Positions 21,273 to 29,664 of a stretch of DNA of 64,000 bases are shown piece by piece. A program made the translations under genes and the position numbers. The stretch is from contig NZ_AKJT01000042.1 in assembly GCF_000282195.1 (NCBI RefSeq), forward strand, positions 1 to 64,000. Reading direction: 5' to 3'. Source of the stretch: Pseudomonas sp. GM18. GTDB taxonomy: Bacteria; Pseudomonadota; Gammaproteobacteria; Pseudomonadales; Pseudomonadaceae. Numbering within the stretch: position 1 is the first letter of the stretch; every line of letters begins with the position of its first letter. The notes beneath the pieces were generated by a model, which saw only the letters and a list, made by a program, of their open reading frames with translations, was not told where the DNA came from and made no database searches.

Positions 21273-23270
21273 ATGCCCAGCCGTCGTGAGCGCGCCAACG
21301 CCATTCGTGCCCTCAGCATGGATGCCGTGCAAAAAGCCAACAGCGGCCATCCCGGTGCCCCTATGGGTATGGCGGATATCGCCGAAGTACTTTGGCGTGA
21401 CTACCTCAAGCACAACCCGAGCAATCCATCGTTCGCCGACCGTGACCGCTTCGTGCTGTCCAACGGTCACGGCTCGATGTTGATCTACTCGCTGCTGCAC
21501 CTGACCGGCTACGACCTGTCGATCGATGACCTGAAAAACTTCCGCCAGCTGCACAGCCGCACTCCGGGTCACCCGGAATACGGCTACACCCCGGGCGTGG
21601 AAACCACCACCGGTCCACTGGGCCAAGGCCTGGCCAACGCGGTCGGTTTCGCCCTGGCGGAAAAAGTCCTGGCGGCGCAGTTCAACCGTCCTGGCCATAA
21701 CGTCGTCGATCACCACACCTATGTGTTCCTGGGTGATGGCTGCATGATGGAAGGCATTTCCCACGAAGTCAGTTCCCTGGCCGGTACGCTGGGCCTGGGC
21801 AAACTGATCGCCTTCTACGATGACAACGGCATCTCCATCGACGGCGAAGTCGAAGGCTGGTTCACCGACGACACGCCGAAGCGTTTCGAATCCTACAACT
21901 GGCAAGTGATCCGCAATGTCGACGGTCACGACCCGGAAGAAATCAGGATCGCCATCGAAACCGCGCGCAAAAGCGCACAACCGACGCTGATCTGCTGCAA
22001 GACCACCATCGGCTTCGGTTCGCCGAACAAGCAAGGCAAGGAAGATTGCCACGGCGCCCCGTTGGGTGACGCGGAAATCGCCCTGACCCGTGAAGCGCTG
22101 AAGTGGAACCATGGCCCGTTCGAAATCCCGGCCAACATCTACGCCGAGTGGGACGCCAAGGAAGCCGGTCGCGCCGCCGAAGCCGAGTGGGACCAGCGTT
22201 TCGCCGCTTACTCTGCTGAATTCCCTGAGCTGGCCAACGAACTGGTTCGTCGCCTGAGCGGCGACCTGCCGACCGATTTCGCCGAGAAGGCCCAAGCCTA
22301 CATCGCTGAAGTCGCGGCCAAGGGCGAATCCATCGCCAGCCGTAAAGCCAGCCAGAACGCCCTGAACGCGTTCGGCCCGCTGCTGCCGGAACTGCTTGGC
22401 GGTTCGGCTGACCTGGCCGGTTCCAACCTGACCCTGTGGAAAGGTTGCAAAGGCGTCACCGCCGAAGACGCCAGCGGCAACTACATGTACTACGGCGTTC
22501 GCGAGTTCGGCATGAGCGCGATCATGAACGGTGTGGCCCTGCACGGCGGCCTGGTGCCTTACGGCGCGACCTTCCTGATGTTCATGGAATACGCCCGCAA
22601 CGCGGTACGCATGTCGGCGCTGATGAAAAAACGCATCGTCTACGTGTTCACCCACGACTCCATCGGTCTGGGCGAAGACGGTCCGACTCACCAGCCGATC
22701 GAGCAACTGGCCAGCCTGCGCTGCACGCCGAACCTCGACACCTGGCGTCCGGCCGATGCCGTTGAATCGGCGGTGGCCTGGAAGTTCGCCCTGGAGCGTG
22801 ACGACGGTCCTTCGGCGCTGATCTTCTCTCGCCAGAACCTGCAGCACCAAACCCGCAATGCGATCCAGATCGAAGAGATCGCCCGTGGCGGTTATGTGTT
22901 GAAGGACTGCGCAGGCGAGCCTGAGCTGATCCTGATCGCTACCGGTTCGGAAGTCGGCCTGGCGGTTCAAGCCTTCGACAAACTGACCGAGCAAGGCCGC
23001 AAGGTCCGTGTGGTGTCGATGCCATGCACCAGCGTCTTCGAAGCCCAGGACGCCGGCTACAAGCAATCGGTTCTGCCGTTGCAGGTCAGCGCGCGTATCG
23101 CCATCGAAGCCGCCCACGCGGACTACTGGTACAAATACGTGGGCCTGGAAGGCCGCGTGATCGGCATGACCACCTACGGCGAGTCGGCGCCTGCGCCTGC
23201 CTTGTTCGAAGAGTTCGGCTTTACCCTGGAAAACATCCTGGGTCAGGCTGAAGAGCTGCTGGAAGACTAA
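21273..23270 (+). CDS. tkt: Transketolase
   Basis: 665-residue ThDP enzyme moving two-carbon units in the pentose phosphate pathway. It shows [19 protein letters not shown], the ThDP motif [18 protein letters not shown]...[13 protein letters not shown], and in the second half [20 protein letters not shown] with [12 protein letters not shown] near the C-terminus. The ATG at 21273 has AGGAG 7 nt upstream; the open frame extends 21 codons further without homology. It is the first gene of the tkt-epd-pgk-fba set and divergent from the metK regulator. Confidence 0.97.
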   Translation: MPSRRERANAIRALSMDAVQKANSGHPGAPMGMADIAEVLWRDYLKHNPSNPSFADRDRFVLSNGHGSMLIYSLLHLTGYDLSIDDLKNFRQLHSRTPGHPEYGYTPGVETTTGPLGQGLANAVGFALAEKVLAAQFNRPGHNVVDHHTYVFLGDGCMMEGISHEVSSLAGTLGLGKLIAFYDDNGISIDGEVEGWFTDDTPKRFESYNWQVIRNVDGHDPEEIRIAIETARKSAQPTLICCKTTIGFGSPNKQGKEDCHGAPLGDAEIALTREALKWNHGPFEIPANIYAEWDAKEAGRAAEAEWDQRFAAYSAEFPELANELVRRLSGDLPTDFAEKAQAYIAEVAAKGESIASRKASQNALNAFGPLLPELLGGSADLAGSNLTLWKGCKGVTAEDASGNYMYYGVREFGMSAIMNGVALHGGLVPYGATFLMFMEYARNAVRMSALMKKRIVYVFTHDSIGLGEDGPTHQPIEQLASLRCTPNLDTWRPADAVESAVAWKFALERDDGPSALIFSRQNLQHQTRNAIQIEEIARGGYVLKDCAGEPELILIATGSEVGLAVQAFDKLTEQGRKVRVVSMPCTSVFEAQDAGYKQSVLPLQVSARIAIEAAHADYWYKYVGLEGRVIGMTTYGESAPAPALFEEFGFTLENILGQAEELLED

Positions 23271-23308
23271 GACACGACGCGGTGGTTTTATGGCCACCGC
23301 GGTCCCTG

Positions 23309-23406
23309 TGTAGGAGCTGCCGAGAGAAACGAGGCTGCGATCTTTTGATCTTTTTTAAGGTCAGGATCAAAAGATCGCAGCCTCGTTTCACTCGACAGCT
23401 CCTACA
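23309..23406. repeat. REP-type inverted repeat (family A) between tkt and epd
   Basis: TGTAGGAGCTG and CAGCTCCTACA close the element. Inner arms ACGAGGCTGCGATCTTTTGATC and its complement give a long hairpin. It lies 38 bases after the tkt stop and about 50 before epd, so it may separate their expression. Confidence 0.87.
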
Positions 23407-23458
23407 GGGATTTGTGTTGTTAGCAAGAATTCGTCTGCCGCGACTATCGAGAACCCCC

Positions 23459-24529
23459 ATGCCTCAACCGCGTCCTTACAAAGTTGCACTCAACGGCTAC
23501 GGCCGGATTGGTCGTTGCGTCTTGCGTGCGTTGTTTGAGCGAGGCGAGAAGGCCGGGTTTGAAATTGTCGCGATCAACGATCTGGCCGACATGGCCAGCA
23601 TCGAATACCTGACACGCTTCGACTCCACTCACGGCCGGTTTCCCGGTGAAGTGAGGGTTGAGGGCGATTGTCTGCATATTAATGGCGACTGCGTGAAGGT
23701 CCTGCGCAGTGCCACCCCCGAAGGCATCGATTGGGCGTCGCTGGGCGTCGATCTGGTGCTGGAGTGCTCCGGCGCTTATCACACCCGTCAGGATGGCCAG
23801 CGTTTTCTCGACGCCGGCGCGCCACGGGTGCTGTTTTCCCAGCCGATGGCCAGCGAGGCGGATGTCGACGCCACCATCGTCTACGGCGTGAACCAGGATT
23901 GCCTGACCGGCGACGAGCTGCTGGTGTCCAACGCGTCCTGCACCACCAACTGCGGCGTGCCGCTGTTGCGTCTGCTGGATCAGGCCATTGGTCTGGAATA
24001 CGTATCGATCACCACCATCCACTCGGCGATGAACGATCAGCCGGTGATCGACGCCTATCACCATGAAGACCTGCGCCGCACCCGTTCGGCGTTCCAGTCG
24101 GTGATTCCGGTGTCCACTGGTCTGGCGCGAGGCATTGAACGCCTGCTGCCGGAACTTGCCGGGCGAATTCAGGCCAAAGCCGTGCGGGTGCCGACGGTTA
24201 ACGTGTCTTGCCTCGATATTACGATGCAGACCGTGAGCGATACCGACGCCACCGAGGTCAACCGGATTCTACGCGAGGCCGCTACCCATGGCCCGCTCAA
24301 AGGCCTTCTGGCTTACACCGAGTTGCCTCACGCCAGTTGTGATTTCAACCATGACCCACATTCGGCCATCGTCGATGCCAGTCAGACCCGCGTTTCCGGC
24401 CCACGGCTGGTGAACATCCTGGCCTGGTTCGACAACGAATGGGGTTTTGCCAATCGAATGCTGGACGTTGCTACACACTATCTGCAAACAGCTACTTCGC
24501 TCTCTGTTTCTCAAAAACCTGCTCTCTAA
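23459..24529 (+). CDS. epd: D-erythrose-4-phosphate dehydrogenase
   Basis: 356-residue GAPDH-superfamily enzyme. The NAD site is [16 protein letters not shown] and the catalytic cysteine lies in SNASCTTNC (about C161). [13 protein letters not shown] closes the protein. Epd oxidises erythrose 4-phosphate to 4-phosphoerythronate for pyridoxal phosphate synthesis. Assignment to Epd rather than Gap rests on the tkt-epd-pgk order and on features such as [23 protein letters not shown]. It is followed after 25 bp by pgk. Confidence 0.92.
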   Translation: MPQPRPYKVALNGYGRIGRCVLRALFERGEKAGFEIVAINDLADMASIEYLTRFDSTHGRFPGEVRVEGDCLHINGDCVKVLRSATPEGIDWASLGVDLVLECSGAYHTRQDGQRFLDAGAPRVLFSQPMASEADVDATIVYGVNQDCLTGDELLVSNASCTTNCGVPLLRLLDQAIGLEYVSITTIHSAMNDQPVIDAYHHEDLRRTRSAFQSVIPVSTGLARGIERLLPELAGRIQAKAVRVPTVNVSCLDITMQTVSDTDATEVNRILREAATHGPLKGLLAYTELPHASCDFNHDPHSAIVDASQTRVSGPRLVNILAWFDNEWGFANRMLDVATHYLQTATSLSVSQKPAL

Positions 24530-24554
24530 AACAGCTATCCAGGAAATGCGACCC

Positions 24555-25718
24555 ATGACCGTGTTGAAGATGACCGACCTCGATCTGCAAGGTAAGCGCG
24601 TACTGATCCGCGAAGACCTCAACGTCCCAGTCAAGGACGGTGTTGTCACCAGCGATGCGCGAATCCTGGCTTCGCTGCCGACCATCAAGCTGGCCCTGGA
24701 AAAAGGCGCGGCCGTGATGGTCTGCTCGCACCTTGGCCGTCCGACAGAAGGCGAGTTCTCGGCCGAGAACAGCCTCAAGCCAGTGGCTGACTACCTGAGC
24801 AAGGCTCTGGGCCGCGAAGTACCGCTGGTGTCCGATTACCTGGGCGGCGTCGACGTGAAAGCCGGCGACATCGTGTTGTTCGAAAACGTGCGCTTCAACA
24901 AGGGCGAGAAAAAGAACGCCGATGAACTGGCCAAGCAATACGCCGCTCTGTGCGACGTGTTCGTGATGGACGCCTTCGGCACTGCTCACCGCGCCGAGGG
25001 TTCGACCCATGGCGTGGCCAAGTTCGCCAAAGTCGCCGCCGCTGGCCCGTTGCTGGCCGCCGAACTGGACGCACTGGGCAAGGCCCTGGGCTCCCCGGCT
25101 CAGCCAATGGCTGCCATTGTCGCGGGCTCCAAAGTGTCGACCAAACTCGACGTGCTCAACAGCCTGAGCCAGATCTGCAACCAGCTGATCGTTGGTGGCG
25201 GCATCGCCAACACCTTCCTGGCCGCTGCCGGTCACCCGGTTGGCAAGTCCCTGTACGAGCCGGACCTGCTGGACACCGCCCGTGAAATCGCGGCGAAAGT
25301 CAGCGTGCCTTTGCCAGTGGACGTGGTAGTCGCCAAGGAATTCGCTGAAAGCGCGACCGCGACTGTCAAACTGATCGCCGACGTGGCTGCAGACGACATG
25401 ATCCTGGACATCGGCCCACAGACCGCGGCGAATTTCGCCGAGCTGCTGAAGTCGTCCAAGACCATCCTGTGGAACGGCCCGGTGGGCGTGTTCGAATTCG
25501 ACCAGTTCGGTAACGGCACCAAAGTGCTGGCCCAGGCCATCGCTGAAAGCTCGGCGTTCTCCATTGCCGGCGGTGGCGACACCTTGGCGGCCATCGATAA
25601 ATATGGCGTTGCCGAGCAAATCTCCTACATTTCTACCGGCGGCGGTGCTTTCCTCGAATTCGTCGAAGGCAAAGTGCTGCCGGCCGTTGAAGTCCTGGAA
25701 AGCCGGGCCAAGGCCTGA
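24555..25718 (+). CDS. pgk: Phosphoglycerate kinase
   Basis: 387-residue glycolytic kinase, the usual length. Substrate-site segments [39 protein letters not shown] and the ATP-site stretch [16 protein letters not shown] are all present, ending [20 protein letters not shown]. The ATG at 24555 is used because AGGA lies 10 nt upstream; an ATG three codons earlier abuts the site. It is in the same transcription unit as epd, judged by the 25-bp gap. Confidence 0.97.
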   Translation: MTVLKMTDLDLQGKRVLIREDLNVPVKDGVVTSDARILASLPTIKLALEKGAAVMVCSHLGRPTEGEFSAENSLKPVADYLSKALGREVPLVSDYLGGVDVKAGDIVLFENVRFNKGEKKNADELAKQYAALCDVFVMDAFGTAHRAEGSTHGVAKFAKVAAAGPLLAAELDALGKALGSPAQPMAAIVAGSKVSTKLDVLNSLSQICNQLIVGGGIANTFLAAAGHPVGKSLYEPDLLDTAREIAAKVSVPLPVDVVVAKEFAESATATVKLIADVAADDMILDIGPQTAANFAELLKSSKTILWNGPVGVFEFDQFGNGTKVLAQAIAESSAFSIAGGGDTLAAIDKYGVAEQISYISTGGGAFLEFVEGKVLPAVEVLESRAKA

Positions 25719-25752
25719 GGGCGCCCATTTGACCAGGCAAAGGAGTGTTCAG

Positions 25753-25974
25753 ATGGTCCGGACATTAATGCTGTTGATCGCTGCGGGCCTGCTGGCGGCT
25801 TGTGGGAGTAACCCGAAAGCCACGTCGGAGCCCGCGCCATCCGCGTCGGATAAGGGCTGCTACCAGGCTGACTGGCAAGCGGAAACCAACCCGGTGATCA
25901 ACAAGCGTTCCGGGCCCGATGGCCTGGACAAATACGAGACACAGACCCCGGCCAAGGAACATGGCTGCCCTTGA
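25753..25974 (+). CDS. Small lipoprotein between pgk and fba
   Basis: 73-residue protein with a lipoprotein signal MVRTLMLLIAAGLLAACGSN (lipobox LAAC, C17). The mature part is short and polar (CYQADWQAETNPVINKRSGPDG), with cysteines near both ends (GCYQ and HGCP) that could pair. No known domain is recognised. AGGAG lies 7 nt before the ATG and the pgk stop is 34 bp upstream. A lipoprotein gene in this place is, as I recall, conserved in Pseudomonas. Confidence 0.78.
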   Translation: MVRTLMLLIAAGLLAACGSNPKATSEPAPSASDKGCYQADWQAETNPVINKRSGPDGLDKYETQTPAKEHGCP

Positions 25975-26030
25975 CGGGTCTGACTCTTTACTCAGGGCTG
26001 GCGGCATGCGCCGTCAGTCGAGGAACATGG

Positions 26031-26363
26031 ATGAAAGGTTTTATCGCCGTTACGGCGCTGGCATTGCTGGCAGGTTGTTCGAATTTCGACCTGTTCAAGC
26101 CTGCCGAATCAACGGACAACTGGACCACCTGGATCTGCGACAGTCAGGCCAAAGTGCTCTGGCGCTACACTGACGTCAGCCGCAAGGAAGTCGATGTTCG
26201 CCTGGGCGGCGCCGATCAGGTCTACCGTCTGAAGCTTGAACCGGGCGCCGAAGGTTCGCTGTACAGCAACGACATGCTGGCGTTTCACGTAAAAGGTGAG
26301 GAAGGCCTGGTGTACTGGGTCGCCACCAATGATTTGATCGGCCGCGGTTGTAAAGCGCAGTAA
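26031..26363 (+). CDS. MliC-like lipoprotein (C-type lysozyme inhibitor family)
   Basis: 110-residue lipoprotein: signal MKGFIAVTALALLAGC (C16). The mature domain has WTTWICDSQAKVLWRYTDVS, VYRLKLEPGAEGSLYSNDML and EGLVYWVATNDLIGRGC. These follow the short beta-barrel pattern of MliC/PliC lysozyme inhibitors, including the paired cysteines. Such proteins protect the cell wall from host lysozyme. Family membership is judged by eye and is weaker than for the enzymes around it. AGGAA at 5 nt supports the start. It probably shares a transcript with the lipoprotein gene 56 bp upstream. Confidence 0.65.
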   Translation: MKGFIAVTALALLAGCSNFDLFKPAESTDNWTTWICDSQAKVLWRYTDVSRKEVDVRLGGADQVYRLKLEPGAEGSLYSNDMLAFHVKGEEGLVYWVATNDLIGRGCKAQ

Positions 26364-26534
26364 TTGACACACCACGGACCTAATGTCCCACAGTGGTCCT
26401 GTGTAGTTCTTGAGATTTTAGTGACACCGAATTCGCAGCCCGGGCCAACCCCCGATCTGCAATAACTTGAATAGCCGCCGCCGCTACGGCAGGCTGGCAC
26501 GATTAACGACCCTCAACCGGGAGAGACACACACA

Positions 26535-27599
26535 ATGGCACTTATCAGCATGCGCCAGATGCTGGACCACGCAGCCGAGTTCGGCTACGGCGTTCCAGCC
26601 TTCAACGTCAACAACCTTGAGCAGATGCGCGCCATCATGGAAGCCGCTGACAAGACTGACTCCCCGGTGATCGTTCAGGCTTCGGCCGGTGCGCGCAAAT
26701 ACGCAGGCGCCCCGTTCCTGCGTCACCTGATCCTGGCGGCCATCGAAGAATTCCCGCACATCCCTGTGTGCATGCACCAGGACCACGGCACCAGCCCTGA
26801 CGTCTGCCAGCGCTCCATCCAGTTGGGCTTCAGCTCGGTCATGATGGACGGCTCCCTGGGCGAAGACGGCAAGACCCCGACCGACTACGACTACAACGTC
26901 CGTGTTACCCAACAAACCGTGGCCATGGCTCACGCCTGCGGCGTTTCGGTAGAAGGCGAGCTGGGCTGCCTGGGTTCGCTGGAAACCGGCATGGCCGGTG
27001 AAGAAGACGGCATCGGCGCCGAAGGCGTTCTGGATCACAGCCAAATGCTGACCGACCCGGAAGAAGCCGCGGACTTCGTCAAGAAGACCCAGGTCGACGC
27101 CCTGGCCATCGCCATCGGCACCAGCCACGGCGCCTACAAGTTCACCAAGCCGCCTACCGGCGACGTGCTGGCCATCGACCGCATCAAGGAAATCCACAAG
27201 CGCATCCCGAACACCCACCTGGTAATGCACGGTTCGTCTTCGGTTCCGCAAGAGTGGCTGGCGATCATCAACCAGTACGGCGGCGACATCAAAGAAACCT
27301 ACGGCGTACCGGTTGAAGAAATCGTCGAAGGCATCAAGCACGGCGTGCGCAAGGTCAACATCGACACTGACCTGCGTTTGGCCTCCACCGGTGCGATGCG
27401 TCGCCTGATGGCCACCAACCCGAGCGAGTTCGATCCGCGTAAGTTCTTCGGCGCGACGGTGACTGCGATGCGTGATGTGTGCATTGCGCGTTATGAGCAG
27501 TTTGGTACTGCCGGTAATGCTTCGAAGATCAAGCCGATTTCGTTGGAAGGGATGTATCAGCGTTACCTGAAAGGCGAGTTGAACGCTAAGGTGAACTGA
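26535..27599 (+). CDS. fba: Class II fructose-1,6-bisphosphate aldolase
   Basis: 354-residue zinc aldolase of the Calvin-cycle subtype. [20 protein letters not shown] begins the barrel. The metal site is CMHQDHGT with EGELGCLG, and [17 protein letters not shown] and [11 protein letters not shown] bind the substrate phosphates. It cleaves or forms fructose 1,6-bisphosphate in the cytosol; in Pseudomonas it mainly serves gluconeogenesis. Its own promoter probably lies in the 170-bp gap before it. A terminator follows. Confidence 0.96.
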   Translation: MALISMRQMLDHAAEFGYGVPAFNVNNLEQMRAIMEAADKTDSPVIVQASAGARKYAGAPFLRHLILAAIEEFPHIPVCMHQDHGTSPDVCQRSIQLGFSSVMMDGSLGEDGKTPTDYDYNVRVTQQTVAMAHACGVSVEGELGCLGSLETGMAGEEDGIGAEGVLDHSQMLTDPEEAADFVKKTQVDALAIAIGTSHGAYKFTKPPTGDVLAIDRIKEIHKRIPNTHLVMHGSSSVPQEWLAIINQYGGDIKETYGVPVEEIVEGIKHGVRKVNIDTDLRLASTGAMRRLMATNPSEFDPRKFFGATVTAMRDVCIARYEQFGTAGNASKIKPISLEGMYQRYLKGELNAKVN

Positions 27600-27626
27600 G
27601 CCTGAGCGTTAAGCTGCGTTGATAAG

Positions 27627-27652
27627 AAACCCGCCGAGAGGCGGGTTTTTTA
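27627..27652 (+). terminator. Rho-independent terminator of fba
   Basis: AAACCCGCC and GGCGGGTTT form the stem with a short GAGA loop and a T6 run, 27 bases after the fba stop. Confidence 0.9.
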
Positions 27653-27686
27653 TTGGGAGCAAGTTTGCTCGCCTTGCGAGCCGCAA

Positions 27687-28049
27687 TTACTCCTTAGGTT
27701 CGACGTGATCCAGCGCCTGGTTCACCGCCAGTTCACCGAGCATGACCACTTGCGCAATACCCAATAGGGTCTTGCGATGTGAGGTCTCCAGCAGCGCCGC
27801 GAAATTGTTGAGCATGAGGGTGGCCGAGCCGAGTGTTTCGCTGGCGTTGGCCAGCAGGGCTTCGGTGTTGTACTTCGGATTGGCGAGGTACATGGGTTCG
27901 GGTTCGTTGGTGGAGGCCATGATCTGGGCGGCCGGGTTGAGGTAGTGGTCGAGGGCGCGTTCGGCGGCTTCGTGGAATTTTTTTGAATCGGGGGATTCGT
28001 AGGGGGAGGCCGGGTCTGTGACCGGCGGGTTTGGAGTTGGTTTGAACAT
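27687..28049 (-). CDS. DUF6124-type Pseudomonas protein of unknown function
   Basis: 120-residue protein, MFKPTPNPPVTDPASPYESP at the N-terminus, then a helical part: KKFHEAAERALDHYLNP and NTEALLANASETLGSATLML, followed by LETSHRKTLLGIAQVVMLGELAVNQ. No signal peptide or membrane segment is seen. The proline-rich start and helical pattern are those of the multi-copy DUF6124/DUF3077-like proteins of fluorescent pseudomonads, whose role is unknown. There is no clear Shine-Dalgarno close to the ATG; GAGAGG lies 12 nt upstream. The 350 bp upstream is unusually rich in hairpins. Confidence 0.7.
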   Translation of the reverse strand: MFKPTPNPPVTDPASPYESPDSKKFHEAAERALDHYLNPAAQIMASTNEPEPMYLANPKYNTEALLANASETLGSATLMLNNFAALLETSHRKTLLGIAQVVMLGELAVNQALDHVEPKE

Positions 28050-28420
28050 TGGAATGGTATACCTCTCAGTAGAGCCGCAACCAATCTCGCTACTAAACGA
28101 ATTAGGGTGGCAGCTGTGCGCAAGTTAGTAGACCGGACCACCAATCCAAAATCCGGCGCACCCTAGGGCGCCATGCGCACAGCCACCATCAAGTGCAGGC
28201 AAAGGCCCGACTGAATGGCACTTGTGCAGCCATCGAGGAAAGGTAGAGCGGGCTACTAAACCCGATCACTGCGAATCAGTGACACGAATCAAGTTACCGA
28301 TGGGCCTCAAAGCGCGCAAGCCGGCGGATTCTGGCGTACCTGTAGGCGGTGACGCAAGCCGTTGTAGGCCTCATGAAGTAACGCTGAGTGTCTTTAAACG
28401 TTGGCGTTTAAGTGGGGGTT
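28050..28420 (-). other. Highly structured region upstream of the DUF6124 gene, possible leader or ncRNA
   Basis: No convincing gene is seen. On the minus strand, upstream of the DUF6124 start, there are several hairpins. A long stem pairs 28106-28122 with 28174-28187 (TGCGCACAG) and encloses CCGGA/TCCGG and GGCGC/GCGCC stems. TCACTG/CAGTGA pairs at 28266-28282, and TTAAACG/CGTTTAA at 28394-28411. The decamer GCTACTAAAC occurs at 28089 and 28252, with an inverted near-copy (GTTAGTAGAC) at 28124. CGCAAGCCG and GGCCTCA are each repeated directly. This density is unusual for the window and suggests a structured RNA. Confidence 0.5.
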
Positions 28421-28517
28421 GATGCCGATCAGTGAAGAGATGGAGTTGGACATAAAGAACCTGTGGCGAGGGAGCAATCTTACGAGTTTTGCGGATGCCC
28501 GGATCGTTGTTGTGCCC

Positions 28518-28661
28518 GTAGCAGCTGCCGAGCTTGCGAGGCTGCGTTCGGCTGCGCAGCAGTCGTAAAATCAGGCTCCGCGTTTTTTCAGGTAGAACGT
28601 GTGCGCCGGATTACGACCGCTTCGCGGCCGAACGCAGCCTCGCAAGCTCGGCAGCTGCTAC
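28518..28661. repeat. REP-type inverted repeat (family C, GTAGCAGCTGCCGAG), 35-bp perfect arms
   Basis: Arms at 28518-28552 and 28627-28661 are perfect complements (core GCTGCCGAGCTTGCGAGGCT). The 74-base loop contains a further GTCGTAA/TTACGAC pair. It sits 15 bases past the PL7 gene stop. Between it and 28420 no feature is seen. Confidence 0.9.
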
Positions 28662-28676
28662 GGGGATCGAGTCGCC

Positions 28677-29345
28677 TCAGGTATCGTGATCGATATCCAG
28701 ATGGCTGAACGTCACCTGCCCGCCCTCGCTGGTGTACCCGGTGTTGTCCTGCACATAAGCCCCGGCCTTGAAGTACAGCGGCTTATCACGCCACATCGTG
28801 CTGATGTCGGTGTCCCACTGGTAGCCCGCCGCGCTGATGCCCAATGCACCGCCCGGACTGAGATGGATGAAGTAGGAGAATTCCTGATCGAGTTTCACGC
28901 CGGTGGCGATGGTGATGACCCGGGGAGTGTCGTCGTCGGGGTGCATGCGGACTTTGGCGACGATGTTGCCGGTCGCGCTGGAGGTTTTGTATTGATACTC
29001 GACTTTCACCATCGGCTTCTGGCTGTTGTAAGCGTGAATCTGGCCAATGACGATTTTCCCTGAGCTGGGCACCTGGTTGACCGCGAGGGTCGCACGCAGG
29101 GAGTTGTCTGCATCGGGGTAATACCAGTTTTTCAGCGTGCCGTTGCTGTAGGTTTCGCGCAGTTCGGTGCGAGGGTAGATCGCATTTTCAGTGCGGGTGC
29201 CGGTGACCGGGGCCCAGAAAAACAAGGTGCCGGTGTCGGAGTGGAAGTATTGATCCTTGAAGCCGTCCACCAGCTTGGTGGTTTCGACGGTGTACGGCGG
29301 GCTGCCGACAGGAACGCTGAGGTTCCAGGTTGCGAGATCGATCAT
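28677..29345 (-). CDS. Polysaccharide lyase family 7 alginate lyase
   Basis: 222-residue single-domain PL7 enzyme. The three diagnostic blocks are intact: RTELRE (about 59-64), QIH (102-104) and YFKAGAYVQ (191-199). Together they hold the catalytic Arg, Gln, His and Tyr that cleave alginate by beta-elimination. A QIH motif tends to go with polyG or mixed activity in this family (family knowledge, not proof). No signal peptide is visible at MIDLATWNLSVPVG, so export is by an unrecognised route or the enzyme stays inside. No alginate genes are adjacent. Confidence 0.92.
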   Translation of the reverse strand: MIDLATWNLSVPVGSPPYTVETTKLVDGFKDQYFHSDTGTLFFWAPVTGTRTENAIYPRTELRETYSNGTLKNWYYPDADNSLRATLAVNQVPSSGKIVIGQIHAYNSQKPMVKVEYQYKTSSATGNIVAKVRMHPDDDTPRVITIATGVKLDQEFSYFIHLSPGGALGISAAGYQWDTDISTMWRDKPLYFKAGAYVQDNTGYTSEGGQVTFSHLDIDHDT

Positions 29346-29664
29346 AATTCAAGCTTCCACATTTTTTACTGCACGTGCGTGCCAGAAGCTCTAGCCCGCG
29401 CCTTCGGGGGGGTCTTTATAAGCGTAGAAGAGATCTTTGTTAATGCCCGTTTGGCAAATGGCTGACGTCAACATCCTGTCGAAATGCCATCTTTCCCGGT
29501 TTACGGGGGCTGTAGGACTTACCGTTAGTCGGCTTCTGAAGCTTTGTCTAAATGCTGGCCCACTGACAGCTTCTGCTTTCGCGGATCCGGGTCTAGAGTG
29601 AAGTCGCAATAGGTGACCGGTTTTAACAACAGGCCGGCCTGACGCCCCGAACAAGAGATGCAGC
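29346..29664. other. Intergenic region between divergent PL7 lyase and REC-GGDEF-EAL genes
   Basis: 319 bp holding both promoters. No open frame, strong hairpin or recognised operator was found. GAACAAGAG precedes the ATG of the plus-strand gene. Confidence 0.5.

Noticed and set aside
28222..28422. 66-codon plus-strand open frame upstream of the DUF6124 gene
   Set aside because: No ribosome site or recognisable protein pattern; the stretch is better explained by the hairpin-rich minus-strand leader.
28518..28661. Large inverted repeats taken as IS ends or CRISPR repeats
   Set aside because: Each is a single hairpin without a transposase, target duplications or regular spacers; they match REP-type elements.
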